Positions 1 to 12,400 of a DNA stretch of 64,000 nucleotides are shown one piece after another; position 1 is the first letter of the stretch; every line of letters begins with the position of its first letter. The DNA comes from Ascidia mentula. Its lineage: Eukaryota > Chordata > Ascidiacea > Phlebobranchia > Ascidiidae. The DNA lies in contig OX387205.1 in the NCBI GenBank assembly GCA_947561715.1, positions 10,545,001 to 10,609,000 on the forward strand, in the 5' to 3' direction. Position numbers and translations under genes: made by a program. The notes beneath the pieces are model-generated. The model had not been told where the DNA came from and searched no databases. It worked only from the letters and a program-made list of their open reading frames with translations.

Positions 1-1403
1 CGTCACGGGAATGCATACGTTCCTCCTCAATGTACGTCAACTCTCTGCGTCTAAGACTTATTTAAATGCATCCCGAGTAATTGGATCCGACGGCTTGGTC
101 GGTTTCAACGCAGCGGAGGACCCACAATCACGTACACGGTCACGGGCTACGGGTATTGCAAACCACGTATCCAATAACGAAGGGCACGTTCATCACATCG
201 CGTGCAGAGTCCTGCGCTCCGACGTTTAATATCCGGCGTTGCGGTTCAGTGAAATGGTGTTTGTTCTTATCATGTGTTGCCTTCGAGTTATCTTATTGTC
301 CCAACGCTTGCGTGCGGGCCATTGTTCTCAACCCAAACGTTTCGAACGTAAAGTCGTCAGGCCCAAAGTTACGCATTAGAAGCGGGTTTGGGCCGGAAAC
401 AGGCGGAGTGCACGGTCTCTGGTCTGTCAATGAGCTCGGCGCATCGGCGGAGGTGCGCACCCTAACCGCCCAGTAGACGGCGGAATTCTTGTTTGTCGAA
501 AGCAATTAGTTCCATGTTATTTGCACACACACTGAGGAGGAATATTCTTTGTCCTTCAAGTATCTGACAGCTCGCGCGTGTTATCACCCGAAAAGGCCTT
601 TAACCTAGCATTGCATGATGTCGTGCGGTAAAAGCGAACTTGCCAACGTGTTTCGGCGAATTCCGTGTTTTGCGTTTTGCGAGTTATTTTGAACGACTTC
701 AAAATTCCCAACCGCAGAAATCTGTCAGAAAAGTCACCTAACCGCTGTTGATCCCTCCCCATGATTTTCTCTGTAAGCCAGGGTATTTTAAATTGGCGCC
801 CCAAGCAACTAACTAACTTTATCCCCTATTGTTAAAAGCCATATTTCATAAAAATCCTAAAAAAGTAATATTTGAGATATGGAAACAGACCCATGTGTTT
901 GTATATATGAGCTTATGTCAACATTTTTGGCTATTCGACAATCTCTTTCAATGTTGGAAACGCATAAAACATCAACGCAACGTAAATAACAGCCTAGAAA
1001 GCAATGGCATTGACGAATAACTTGAGTTGCAAAACAAACTTAAAAATATCCGCAGGTCACGTTTGTTCCTCCATGTGTCTCCACTCGCTATCGTTGCCCA
1101 ATAAAACACAGATCAGACCCAACGTAAACAGATCACTCACAGGAACGGACGGCATCGAACTATTCACGCTTAACGTGGAATGTAAGCCCGAAAACCAACG
1201 CAGGCATCGCAGCAGACTTAAATTACCCAAACCTGATCAGTTTTTTTTATCCTTGCCCCCAATGGAATTCAAGTAATGATTTTCCTGGATTTATTCGTCG
1301 CCGGGAACCAGAATTCTGGGGACTCAGTATTGACAATTGAATATGACGTTGTCAAAACGAATTCAACCGTAAAAAAATGCTTGATTCGCGGTGTTATTTA
1401 TTT

Positions 1404-1475
1404 ACCACACCGCAATTCGAACCCAGGATTTCCTGAACAGGAATACTGATCAGGTTTTGTTTTTGGTATGCGGAT
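1404..1475 (-). repeat. tRNA-like SINE fragment (B-box type)
   Basis: Read on the minus strand, this stretch carries GGGTTCGAAT, a good match to the tRNA/RNA polymerase III B box, preceded by CCTG and, further 5', by the string AACCTGATC. A related minus-strand copy lies at about 9003-9075 with the same order (AACCTAATC, then CCAGGATA, then GGGTTCGAATCC). A weaker third match without the B box is at about 2839-2880. No full cloverleaf can be folded, so this is read as a degraded tRNA-derived SINE rather than a tRNA gene. Confidence 0.4.
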
Positions 1476-1577
1476 CGGGGCTTTAACCGATGTTGCCAAC
1501 CGTTCGAACTTCAAGCCGATCGCTTTTAACTCTTTGGTGCCATTCAGCGGAAATTCGACAAACTTGTCCCGCTAAGC

Positions 1578-1807
1578 CAGTGGTTCCCAAATTAAATTTT
1601 ATTGCGTGCCACTTAAAAGTCCTGCACAGCGAACCACTTTAAAACCTTGCGTTCGTCGCGTATGTGAGTGAATGATTCAAAATAATTTTAACTTTTAATG
1701 TAAAGTTTTCATGCGCTAAATATTTCAGTCAAATGTTCTCGCGTACCACCTTGGTTCCTTTCATGTACCATGTTAGTAATTCGCGAACCACCGGTTGGAA
1801 ACCACTG
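1578..1807. mobile_element. hAT-like MITE, 230 bp
   Basis: The ends form an inverted repeat: CAGTGGTTCCCAA on the left and, reading inward from the right, CAGTGGTTTCCAA. The CAGTGGTTC start is typical of non-autonomous hAT elements. Flanking 8-bp copies CGCTAAGC (1570-1577) and CTCTAAGC (1808-1815) differ at one base and fit the 8-bp target duplication that hAT elements make. There is no transposase coding capacity, so it would have depended on an autonomous relative. Confidence 0.75.
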
Positions 1808-2271
1808 CTCTAAGCTCTATAAAAAAAGTTTGTGTTTCACATTTCATTTGTGACAAGCCGAATTTAAGCAGAAGAGTTGCAAAACCAACATGGTCCTAAT
1901 ACGACTACATTATGTCAACCATTTATTTTAAAGATAAAGTTTTTCACAGACATTGTTACGCGGAATAGAAATGCGTGCATAGCGGTCGATTGCTTATTGG
2001 CTAGACTTGTTGCTTCGTTGCACACGGTAACATACTGACGGAAAGCGTTCGGCTGTAAACTGGTATTTAACTTGGAAATTTTGTTTGTCGTTCGGCTTAG
2101 CTGCGCCATGAACCTATTTTTTTTTACAATCCTATCTCCATACACGTGATTAAATGCTGATCCCTGTCCTTCAAGCACGAGATGAACTTGGATTTGTTGC
2201 AGAATTTTCGTGTAAATCGTACCCATCCAGTTTGTTTACTAAATTTTCCATGCAACGAATTCTGTTTACAG

Positions 2272-5200
2272 AAAAGGAAGTTGGCCAAATAACTTGCCCT
2301 GAAGGAATGCTTCTTAAAAATTGTTCGGATGGAGGAAGTGGTATTGAGAAGGCCAAGGATTGCGCTTATCTTCATCAAAAAAGCCCAGTGACTAACTGTA
2401 TACCAGGTACATATATTAGTTTTACTTCCACGATACGGACGACTGACACATAAACGCGTAAGAAACAAACGATAGCGCCTTCTTTGCTTTTATTTTGGCG
2501 TTTCTTACGAAATTATTTGTGTGTTTTAAAAACATACCAACAATACCAACAAGTTATATTAGAGCAAACCTAAGCCCTTTGTGTTTATGTTGTTTTTTTC
2601 ATATTATCAAAAACAACAGAAAGACAAAGGAATTAGGTTTGTTGCTATATAACTTGTTAAAAAATCAGATGCCCAGTCTTTGTTGCCATAAGACTGTCGG
2701 GAGATTCCCATACATGTTTTAAGAGTTCTACATACCAACAAGCTTTCAGTTTCGATGTAAGCTTATGTAGTATGTAACAGAATTACACACGAGAAAAAGA
2801 GTTTGACGGTTGTTTGATTATACTCCCTGCTTTTGTTTTAACACCCAGGCTGACCTAGGGGATTTCCATTAGGTTTTTTCTACTTGTAATATGGGTTGGG
2901 GCCTTGACTGATGTGAGAATGCGCCATTTTGTGTGTTGCCAACAAACCCTGAACCACTAGCGCCATCAAGTGAAAAAGTCTAAACACAACATTACTTAAA
3001 TTACTGTCACGTCTGCCTAAGCTGTTGAGTCGGTTTGGCCCAAATATTTTTTGAGTTGCCAAAATTTGTTTTTTTTTAGTTTCTTTAAACCGCAAGTAGG
3101 CGCTGGAACAACGTTATTAGACCAGTCCGTGTCACAACTTCAATTTAAAACAGTTGCACAACTTCATAGTCCACATAGTTGTACCGATCGTGTAAAAAAT
3201 GAAAACCTTTGCTTGCAAATTGTGTGCAATACGTATGGATGAAAATTGCTTTTTGTCTGTTTAAATGCTGGCTGCCATACCATGGTGCAGTCTTAATCAG
3301 AAAGCTCATTTTAACACCTGTTTGAGCATCGTTTGTCAAAACGCGATTGGGTATCGATTGTAAATAGCAATAAGCATTCGACGTATTTTAAGGGTGCGTA
3401 TGCCCGGACGGCTTGGCAAAACTCAACGACTCTTGTGTGGAACCACTGAAATGTCCCTGTGAACACAATAAGAAATATTACGAAATTGGTGAAACTACCA
3501 CTGATGGATGCACCATCTTGTAAGTTTCCGTTGTTTCTAATTGGTTTGCAAATTGAAACTGCAACTGCGCAGTCATAAAGTTTTGTTTTTATAAATTTGT
3601 GACATTCAGTTGTTTTGTATGTATTATGGATATCTGACCCGAAATGATTCAATAATCCTAATATGGTCAGTTTGTTAACAAATAAATTAGAAGTATAACA
3701 ATTGGATAATATCGTTTATCTAATGGCATTTTAAGGAAGCTGTTTATTTTTGTTGACATAATAAAATCATGGTTTTACTTTTATATATTAAAAAATACGA
3801 TTTATGGCTCTATTATCTTACTAAAGGACTTGTACGAGCAACCAGACCTGGTCAATTAACGAGAACAACTGTCAAGACGAATGCAGCATGTTTGCTGGAA
3901 AGTCATTCAGGACATTTGACGGCAAGCGATATAATTTCCGTGGAACCTGTGAGTACCTCCTGGCGTCAGACGACTGCGCATCATCCGCAATCCCCGCCAC
4001 ATCATCTTCCAACTACCTGTACCGTATTACGATGAAAACTCGTGACTGCCAGGGTTCCAACAACGCTATTTGTGAAACCACATTGCATATTATTTTTGGG
4101 GTACGTTTTGCAGCTATACATCACTGTTAGCTGCTACTAAAATAAAAAATGACTCCTATTTGCCTGGACATTTTGACATATAATTATTTGTGCGCCATAC
4201 ACAGCTCTAGTCTACATTTGCATGTAAAATCTCATAGATATCGTAGAGGTACAGCATAATTTTTTAACCTGCGATCTATATGGACATAGGCCTTAAAATA
4301 TCTTCTTTGCCAATTTCTGTAGCTATAATAACGCACCAAAAAAATCTTAAGAAATTTTGCATATATTTCAGTTCCAAGAAGTTACGTTCAGCAAGACCGC
4401 AAGCGAACACACAACGTCAATTGATGGGCGTGCCGGCGTCTTTTACTATGCCTTTATGTCAGTTTTTGATCTTGACGATTTACGAGTAGCCGTGTTTAAG
4501 TTGAATAACAAGGTGGTTGGTCGGGTGATATGGGATAAGAAAGCAACAGCCTACGTCCGTTTCACAAAAGAAATGCAGGTAATGGCGTCCCGCTAATTGC
4601 AGTCTTGATTTTTTCAGCATATACCTTGTTTGGTTGTGACCACTAACTTGTTCACTAAAAGGGTGCGCCCACTGCGATACAGTATTTTCGGTTTTAAGAT
4701 ATTTAACACACCATTCTAACAAAATAAATCCTATTGTGTATAAGCTGCAGACAGATGGCCCCTGTTTCGACCTTAGTGGTCTCATCAGTGCAGCTGGTGT
4801 GACTATCAGACGACTTTGCTGACGAAACGTCCAAGCAAAGACTTCCACTTCCGCCATCTGCGTGCAGCTTATACACAATTCATGTTATTGGCTCCACTTT
4901 GTTTAAAATAAATCCTATTTGTAGTGTTGGGATAAATCAGGGAACGATAATATTTGAACGAAATTTGTTTCGCTTTTTCGGCAACATATGAATGCATGGG
5001 CTACACCATAGCAGTGAGCTCCATATAAATATCTTAAACATGTGCGTCGTGAACAGATGACGCCTGCCTGCGGACTTTGCGGCCACTTGGACGGCGACGC
5101 ATCAAACGACTTTACAATGCTTACTAATGACGTCACAACGTCCGCCGTTGAATTTGGCAATAGTTGGAAAGTCACAGAGCAGTGTCTTGACGTCCAGCCT

Positions 5201-6482
5201 TCAGAGCCAAAAGACTGTGGTTCCAAGCTGGCCTGGGCCAAGACGAAATGCAACATCCTTTACGAGGACGCATTTTTAGAGTGCCGTGCCAAGGTATGAC
5301 GAATTCAGTAGCAATTTTGTCTTCAATGTGATCTGGATGATAGTTGGAGATGCGAAAATAAAATTATTTCTGCAAATTTTTTGCTCGATTTAAAAATGTA
5401 AAGTGCATCCCTTAATTCCAGATCAATGCTGACTTCTTCTACCACCAATGCACCAACGAAACATGCTCGTGTGACACTGGCGGCAATTGTGAGTGTTTCT
5501 GTACAAGTGTGTCGGAGTATGCGATGGAATGCGGTAGACAAGGAATCGCCGTACGGTGGAGAAGCGCCTCAGTTTGTCGTGAGTGTTGCCAACTTTTTTC
5601 AAATTTACCTACTCGCTGAAAAGTCCGTCTGCCGAGGAATTGAGGGAAATCAACCACGTTTTCATCTTGTTACAGACAATATAGCACCACGTATATTACT
5701 TTTTACAGTATCATGGTCAAACACTTAAAACAGAAAAAGAGCCACATTTCTTTGCTTCATTATTGCGTATGATGCACATTACATTTTTGTACAGCAATGA
5801 TGTGCGAATCGTTTAACACCAAGGAAAGCGAGTGTACGTGGAAGTACAACCCATGTACAGTGTGCACTAAATATTGCTGCTCCGACATAAACATCTGCTT
5901 GGATGGGTGCACAGAAGGTTGCGAGCCAGAGTAAGTAAACTGGTATTTTGGAGAGATGTTAAACATATCATCGACATATACAGTTAGTTTGTCCCTGTTT
6001 ATCATGCTGCCAGGCTAAACAGCATTCATGTCGGTCGAGATAACAACATATTGTTCAATTTTTCAATCAAAAAGTGTTCCTGTCCCAGCATTTTTGAAGT
6101 AGCCTATATTTATTTTTTGAGTTGAGTTGTACAAAATTGTATCTAAAGTCCACTGATTTTGTGTCAACCAGTATAAATATATGCCTGAACAAAACATGTG
6201 TTTTGTGGTAGAAAACCGAACTTGAAACTGGCTGTAGACATATATCATATTTTTATCACTTTTTATTCATTCCATTCGTTTTTTGTGCATAATATGGGAC
6301 TAACATGTATCAGATTTTTTAATAGCAGATAGGATTTTGTGCTGAACTCTTAATATCTTAGTTTGTTTCTAATTACGTTTTACGTTTGTGCAGATGTGCT
6401 CCAAACTACTTGTACGATCGTAGTAAGAAGGCGTGTGTTCCTGCAGACAAATGCGTATGCGAATTAACGCCGCCCGTACCCC
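2272..6482 (+). other. TIL plus first VWD-C8-TIL assembly
   Basis: Exons 2272-2406 and 3393-3519 encode a TIL-like Cys module (starting ITCPEGM, ending [15 protein letters not shown]). VWD1 spans exons 3827-4100, 4372-4578 and 5057-5293: it shows [19 protein letters not shown], then GRVIWDKKA, then [15 protein letters not shown]. The CGLCG motif is the one associated with disulfide multimerisation in VWF and mucin D domains. The C8 module follows in 5057-5293 and 5422-5578, and the TIL module in 5795-5930 and 6394-6482, ending CVPADKCVC. This is the standard mucin D-assembly order. The middle intron 4579-5056 carries a dispersed repeat. Confidence 0.85.
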
Positions 6483-9400
6483 GTAAGTGTTTAATTCCTA
6501 AAAAAAATTACAAATAATAGCATTGGAGTCCAGAGTTTTTCTTCTCAGTCATGCTAGATATCGTATAAACTAGGGCATTATTTTAGGCCTACAAATATTA
6601 TTGCTGCCGTTGGGGTTAAGTTGCAAGCTTAAAGCTGTTCGTACTACTTTTAATTACAGCAACATGTGACAAGGCGGACGAGCAATTAGTCTGTGGATTC
6701 TCAGAATGGCAAGACAACAGCAAACCATTTATACTTAAGTCGGTTGAAGTAGAGAGCGCGATGACGGCGGTGGAAAATCTGGGCAAAGAATGCCCTTACT
6801 ATGCCAGGAATGTGAACTGCCGCAGAAAGTTAAACCACGACGCGGCCCTTCAAGACAATGTGACCTGTGACTTTGAAAACGGTCTGGTTTGTCACAATTC
6901 GGTACGTTGGATAATGTAACGCAGTGTACATTCATTTCATCCCCTGCAAAAACCTAAATAAAAAACGTTATACTTTTGCTTTCTTGCAAAATCTAGGCTT
7001 ACAAGAAATGGATTCTTGTTATTATGCAACTACTAATGCGATTTTGCAACAACAACCTTATATGTGCTGACATATAAAGTCAAGCAAATACCCGCCTCAC
7101 AGACATTCAAATTCCGCAATCAGAAAATTACTTATACCATGAAACTTAGCCTTCGTCGTAATGGTGGCCAACGTACAGCATCAAAAAAGAGGTTCTTTCT
7201 ATGTATATATTTGTTTCACAGGACGCTAGACTTTGTGACGACTACGAGATTCAGGTCAACTGCTGCAGTTGCGTGCCGCCCAAGTGCAACGATTCCCACT
7301 GCGAACCAGCACCCACGTGCAAGCCCAACGAGCAGTTAGTGACGAACAGTTCAGACTCCTGCTGTGATACATACGAGTGCAAATGTATTGGCTGTTACCA
7401 TAACAACCAAATCAAGGTTAGAAGAAGTGGTTGTATTAAGGAATTGTTCTTGTCAGTTGACGAGAATGTGCAGACTGTTATAAAGCCGTTTAACAGCCTT
7501 AGGAAATCTGATATATATGTGTCACGTGCTAACTGCCTTACACCCTTACGGCAAGTATATTCAGTTAGTCTCTCCTGAAATTAAATCCGGCAGACTTAAG
7601 GTTATTGTCAATGACGCAGGACCCAAATACAACGTGGACAGAAAACTGCACTATTTTCACCTGTGCTAGTAATGACAATGGGTGCTATGACGTCACGACC
7701 CGAATAGTCCCTTGTCCTGAACCAACTTGTCAAGACTTTTCCACACTGACAACAAATGGTCGTAGTGGAGACGGTTGCTGCGATGTTAAAACGTGTGGTA
7801 AGTTGTGTGGTTAAGAAAGAACCGTAACGTAGTCGAGGAAATAAGGCTTTATCATGCTGAATATGATAGTGAAGTTTTAATTTATTATCAATTAAAATGT
7901 TTGGTTTTTCCTGGAGGTTAGCTTCATCGGATTTTCTTTTGTTTTTGCGCAAAATCAAGTTTAACATATTTCTTGAATATTTGGAGGAAGATAACTAACA
8001 TAAAAGCTCTTCTGGCAAAATTAGATCGACGTTTTGGTCGTTATTCAATCTACAAAATACCGGTTTCCGTGTTTGCTATTCTCTGGCATTGTTGTTAATT
8101 TGTCCGTTTTTCATCACCCCGAAAACTCTGTTTGCAGTTTGCAACTACGAACACGATCCCGAAATAGCCGATGCTTTGGAATGCACTTTCCCCCATTACA
8201 AATATGTGGAGAACTTTACCGATGGAGAGTTGGTATGCAAGAAAGCCTCGTGCGTGTGCCCCGAACAAGACGAAATGATAAACAACCACTGTGTGAATGA
8301 AACCCTATGTCCGGCGGATGGTTGTGCTTCTACCAGTGAAGAAAACTGCGGTTGTACGACGTCTAGCGAATGCGGTAAGTCTCGTAATTTCAATTAAAGG
8401 CAGCATTGTGTATTCGCTCAACAAATTTGCATTTAACAAAAAAAATGCGTCATATTATATGCGCAAAAGAGCCATAATAGTTAATGAGAGCTGCAGATAG
8501 GTGTACACACTGTTTCGACCTGTAAGGTCTTATCAGGGCAGCTGGTGACTGTGGCACAGGGCCAGCTGGTAGACCAGCTATCTAGTTTGGTACTCAACAT
8601 ATCGACGATTGACCGAAAGGTACCACAAAGTGAAAATCTGTGTGCCTGCTAGTCTACCAGCTAAACTACGCCATGTTATGTAAACATAGTAATATTGTAT
8701 ACTAAGCGACGTATACCCTACCCTACTTCGTATCCGTTGCCAAGGTTTATGCATGACACTTTAATGATTCGTTTTTGGATGTTAGGGTAACCTGGCATTG
8801 GTCTTTTCAAACTGTGTTATGCTTTTTTAAACTTGGATTTGTGAATGTTGTTCACACGACACTTTTTTAAACTAGTCGCTACTGTAAATTACACAGTCAT
8901 TGCAAACGGCTTATTCATTACTTGGTGTAAGCCTGGGCAAAAATGGAACAGAAACGGAGCAACAAACAGCATTTGCTAAAAGTGAATATATTCCACAACG
9001 GAATTTTTTGCCAACCCGGGATTCGAACCCAGATATCCTGGCCACGAATTTCGATTAGGTTTTTCTTCACCAATATATTTACAATGCTAGTTTGCAACAC
9101 TGCCAACTGCCCTCTCGCGACCACATGCAGCGCATGTGAGGAATTGAAAACGACCCCAGGTGACGTTATTGGAGAAAACGATACCAGATGCGAGGACAAC
9201 ACTTGTTGTCCACAGTACCAATGTGTTTCTATTACTTGCGAGGAAGACAATACAACTTGCAAAGATTACCAGGATAAGGTTAGTTTACCCTTGCATGCGA
9301 ACATTGGTAAGTTATGAGATTTTGGAACAACTGTAAAGTCATCACGCAACAACGGTATGTAGACTGGCTATATAGTTAGTTGCCTTTCGAGTTAAACTAG

Positions 9401-12400
9401 GTGAAACATCAGAGTTAAAAATCTCGATCATTGTTTGAATATGTGATGGCGAATTGTGCAAACCGCTCTGATGCGTTGCAGTTTCCCACAGTTTCGTTTT
9501 CTCAGATCCCTTGGATGCCCGAAGGCGCATGTTGTTCTTCCTACAACTGTACGTGCAACGATACAAAGTGCCAAGAATTCCAACCAAGCTGCAATGTCGC
9601 GGATGATCTCGTTTCGGTAGAGAACCTCGTAGTTATTTTCTTCCTTACACTTTAAAAAGCCAATAATTTGTAATTTTGCGCACTTTGTGGGCAAAACTGA
9701 GAAAATTGCATTTTCAAGCAATGGACAACTTTAAACACACGTTCATCTGTCACCAAAAATATTAATTTTACCCAAACGCTATCGTCAGTTTTTGTACTTT
9801 TTCAAATAGAATAAAAGACAGATCCTTCGGTACCATCAAACAGAACAGGATGATTCCTGTTGTCTTAATGACATGTTCCCAAGTTTATCTGATTCTTGTT
9901 CATGTAACCGCCAAAACACAGCATGGCATTTTCCACAAAGAGATAATATCGCGAAGAAAACGTTGTGCCTCTGTGACGACTTGCGAATTAATCGATAAAT
10001 TCATGACAGGACGGCAAGCTTAACGAATGCTGCGACAAGAAGATATGCAAGTGTGTCAGATGCGAAGATGGAAATGGTGAACCACACGAAATTGGCGATT
10101 CGTGGAATGACCCCAAGGATTTTTGCCGTTTACAGGTATAAGTTTCGAAAAAGGTCGGCAAGCTTTTCCATGCAAGTGTTACATTTTTTGTTTTTCCGTG
10201 CAAGATCATTTAAGTTTAACGGTATTTAACAATTAGAGGATTAACAATGCAGTGTTTGGAAATGTTTGTGATATGTTAGATACCAATTGAAAGGTGGTTT
10301 GCAGTATCTGTTAAATCGGGAGTTTATGCCCACATCCACACAAATGTTCATTATCACTTAGCTAATTCCATATGTTGTAAATGAAAAACAAATTTGCAGT
10401 TGAGTAATTTAACAAATGTTGGTTGAGTTCCATCTAGTCCATCATACACTTTTCTACAAGCCATCGGACTATTTCTTATTCACGCTCTGCATTTTCTAAT
10501 GTAAAATGTACAAAAGCAGAAGCATCCATAACACTGACCCTCTGTAATAGAAATGCATTGCTGCACCACCTTGTCCGGTGATTATCAATAGCACAGATCT
10601 CCGTGAGAACTGCTCTAACCCTGATTGCAACAGCGATCAAGTCCGCATCCACAATGCAAATGAAAGCAATGACTGCTGTGAATCCACGTGCTGCGTAAAA
10701 GGTTGCTACGACACTATGGGCCTACATGGGGTAATTAATAATTGCCTCTTTATGTGCATAGCTAGTACCCTAATTCGTATTTACGCACCAAAATCTTTCA
10801 GCACGACGAGACTTGGACAGTTGGAAACTGCTTGAAGAAAAGATGTGTGTGTGATGCTTGTAACCAAGATTGTCACATAGAGGAGATTCCGCCTGTTTGC
10901 GAGGGTCAAATAAAACCTACATGTGTGAACGGCATGCAGCGAAACAAGGTGGAAACTGACGACCCGTGCTGCCCTAACTACCAATGTCGATGTAAGTTCC
11001 GTGATGATAAAGCTTTTCTTTCACATATTTCCGTACTTAAGTTACAAGCTAAGCTGTGGTGAAAAAAAAACACTATTCAATTAAGTAGCGCTAAGCCAGT
11101 ATAAGGTAAGGCTCACTTATCAAACTATTGCCTGAAACTGAAAAACAACGTTTAAAAATTAAAATATTTGGCCTTAATAACTATCTATGCTGTTTGTAGA
11201 CAACCCCCCAAAAAAACAATTTCTACGTTTGACGTTTTTATTTTACTAATATATTTTGTATATGACTATATTTGCTAATATATTTTTATAAACTTGTCAT
11301 TCTGCCAAGTAAACCTTTCGTTCGTGCAACTTTCTATCATAAAACGGAGACATTAATACGTCGTATTGCGAAAGATTACATCGCAAAGCACTGAAAGCCA
11401 TTGTGTATTGCCAGGTATTTGTACAGCGTTTGGTGATCCACATTACAATACATTCGACGGACAGGTATATACCTTCATGGGAGACTGCTTTTACACACTG
11501 GTTACTTACAGGGATACAGATCGACTTCACATTTACAGGTATTGTCTGCGTTTGTTGTCATTCCAATTTGATGTGGTACTTGATTTAGGTCCTATAGCTT
11601 AACTTCTGATTTTTCTGTGGGTTTTCAGAAACTTATATATCTGATCAAACTGTTCAACAGCATTAAAATGGTTCATGAATTTACAGTAGGGTCAAATTTT
11701 GGTCATGTAAGTATACTCCTGTTCCGGTACAAACGTGGCTTTGACTTGTGACTGACAATGTTCTGTCCAAGCCTTATGTGTCTATATGTTAATTATAAAT
11801 GCACAACAGCTTCCATGTTCCATATATAGTAGCCTACACACTGTTGGTCAGCAAAGTCGTCTGAAAGCCACACCAGATGCACTGATGAGACCTTTTAGGT
11901 CGAAACAGTGGCCATCTGTCTGCAGCTTACACAATTCATATTATTGGCTCCACTTTGCTTATTTTATGGTTCAAATTGCTCACTTCCAGTTCACCTTGTC
12001 ATTTCACATTAACATTTTTTGCAGCGAAAACACAGTGTGCGCTTATGAAAATAACGGAATCCCACTCACGTGCATCAAAAAGATTTTCGTCAAATGGGAG
12101 GAAAACCTGGTTGAACTTTATCGGAAGGAAGACGCACTTATTGAGAACTCCGTAGGCTTTTGCTCTATCAAAGTTTTAGTTACCATTAGAACATACTTTA
12201 AATCATGGTCTTTCTTCCTCTTGATATAGCAGATACCCCTACTATATGTTGACCGTATTTACACACAAACACAAAGCTTTCACAAATATTAAGCCAAATT
12301 TCGTAATATCATTTCTGAAAAAAAATCTTTTATTTTGTTTGTCAAACCAAATTGGAGGTTCTCGCTTTCACGGAGTCATTTGTGTTTCAGGTTTGGGTAA

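Larger units (their letters stand above)
1..2271. other. Upstream region with no gene recognised
   Basis: No exon could be supported here. The first recognisable exon of the mucin-like gene begins at 2272 in phase 1 and encodes part of a TIL domain, which normally closes a VWD-C8-TIL assembly. The true 5' end of that gene, with its signal peptide and probably earlier D assemblies, therefore most likely lies to the left of the window. The stretch holds an inverted-repeat element (1578-1807) and a tRNA-like SINE fragment (about 1404-1475). Short Cys-containing open frames between 80 and 480 have no fitting splice sites. Confidence 0.5.
7620..10991 (+). other. Run of VWC-like Cys-rich modules between the D assemblies
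   Basis: Eight exons (7620-7797, 8138-8374, 9091-9278, 9482-9616, 10010-10135, 10551-10730, 10802-10991 with the 3' part of 7222-7416) encode repeated Cys modules. Recurrent motifs are a tryptophan plus GNC or ENC start ([20 protein letters not shown]) and a CCxxYxCxC end ([24 protein letters not shown]). These are hallmarks of VWC domains. The region also holds many NxT sequons. Unlike the later array, these exons are diverged from one another and introns are unrelated, so this part is older. Confidence 0.7.

Noticed and set aside
254-348. Short hydrophobic frame (MVFVLIMCCLRVILL) as a signal-peptide exon for the mucin-like gene
   Set aside because: A possible donor gives phase 2, which does not fit the phase 1 exon at 2272, and no secretion-signal cleavage site is convincing.
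9003-9075. A true tRNA gene on the minus strand
   Set aside because: Only the B box and T-arm-like part are present; no acceptor stem, anticodon arm or A box at proper spacing.
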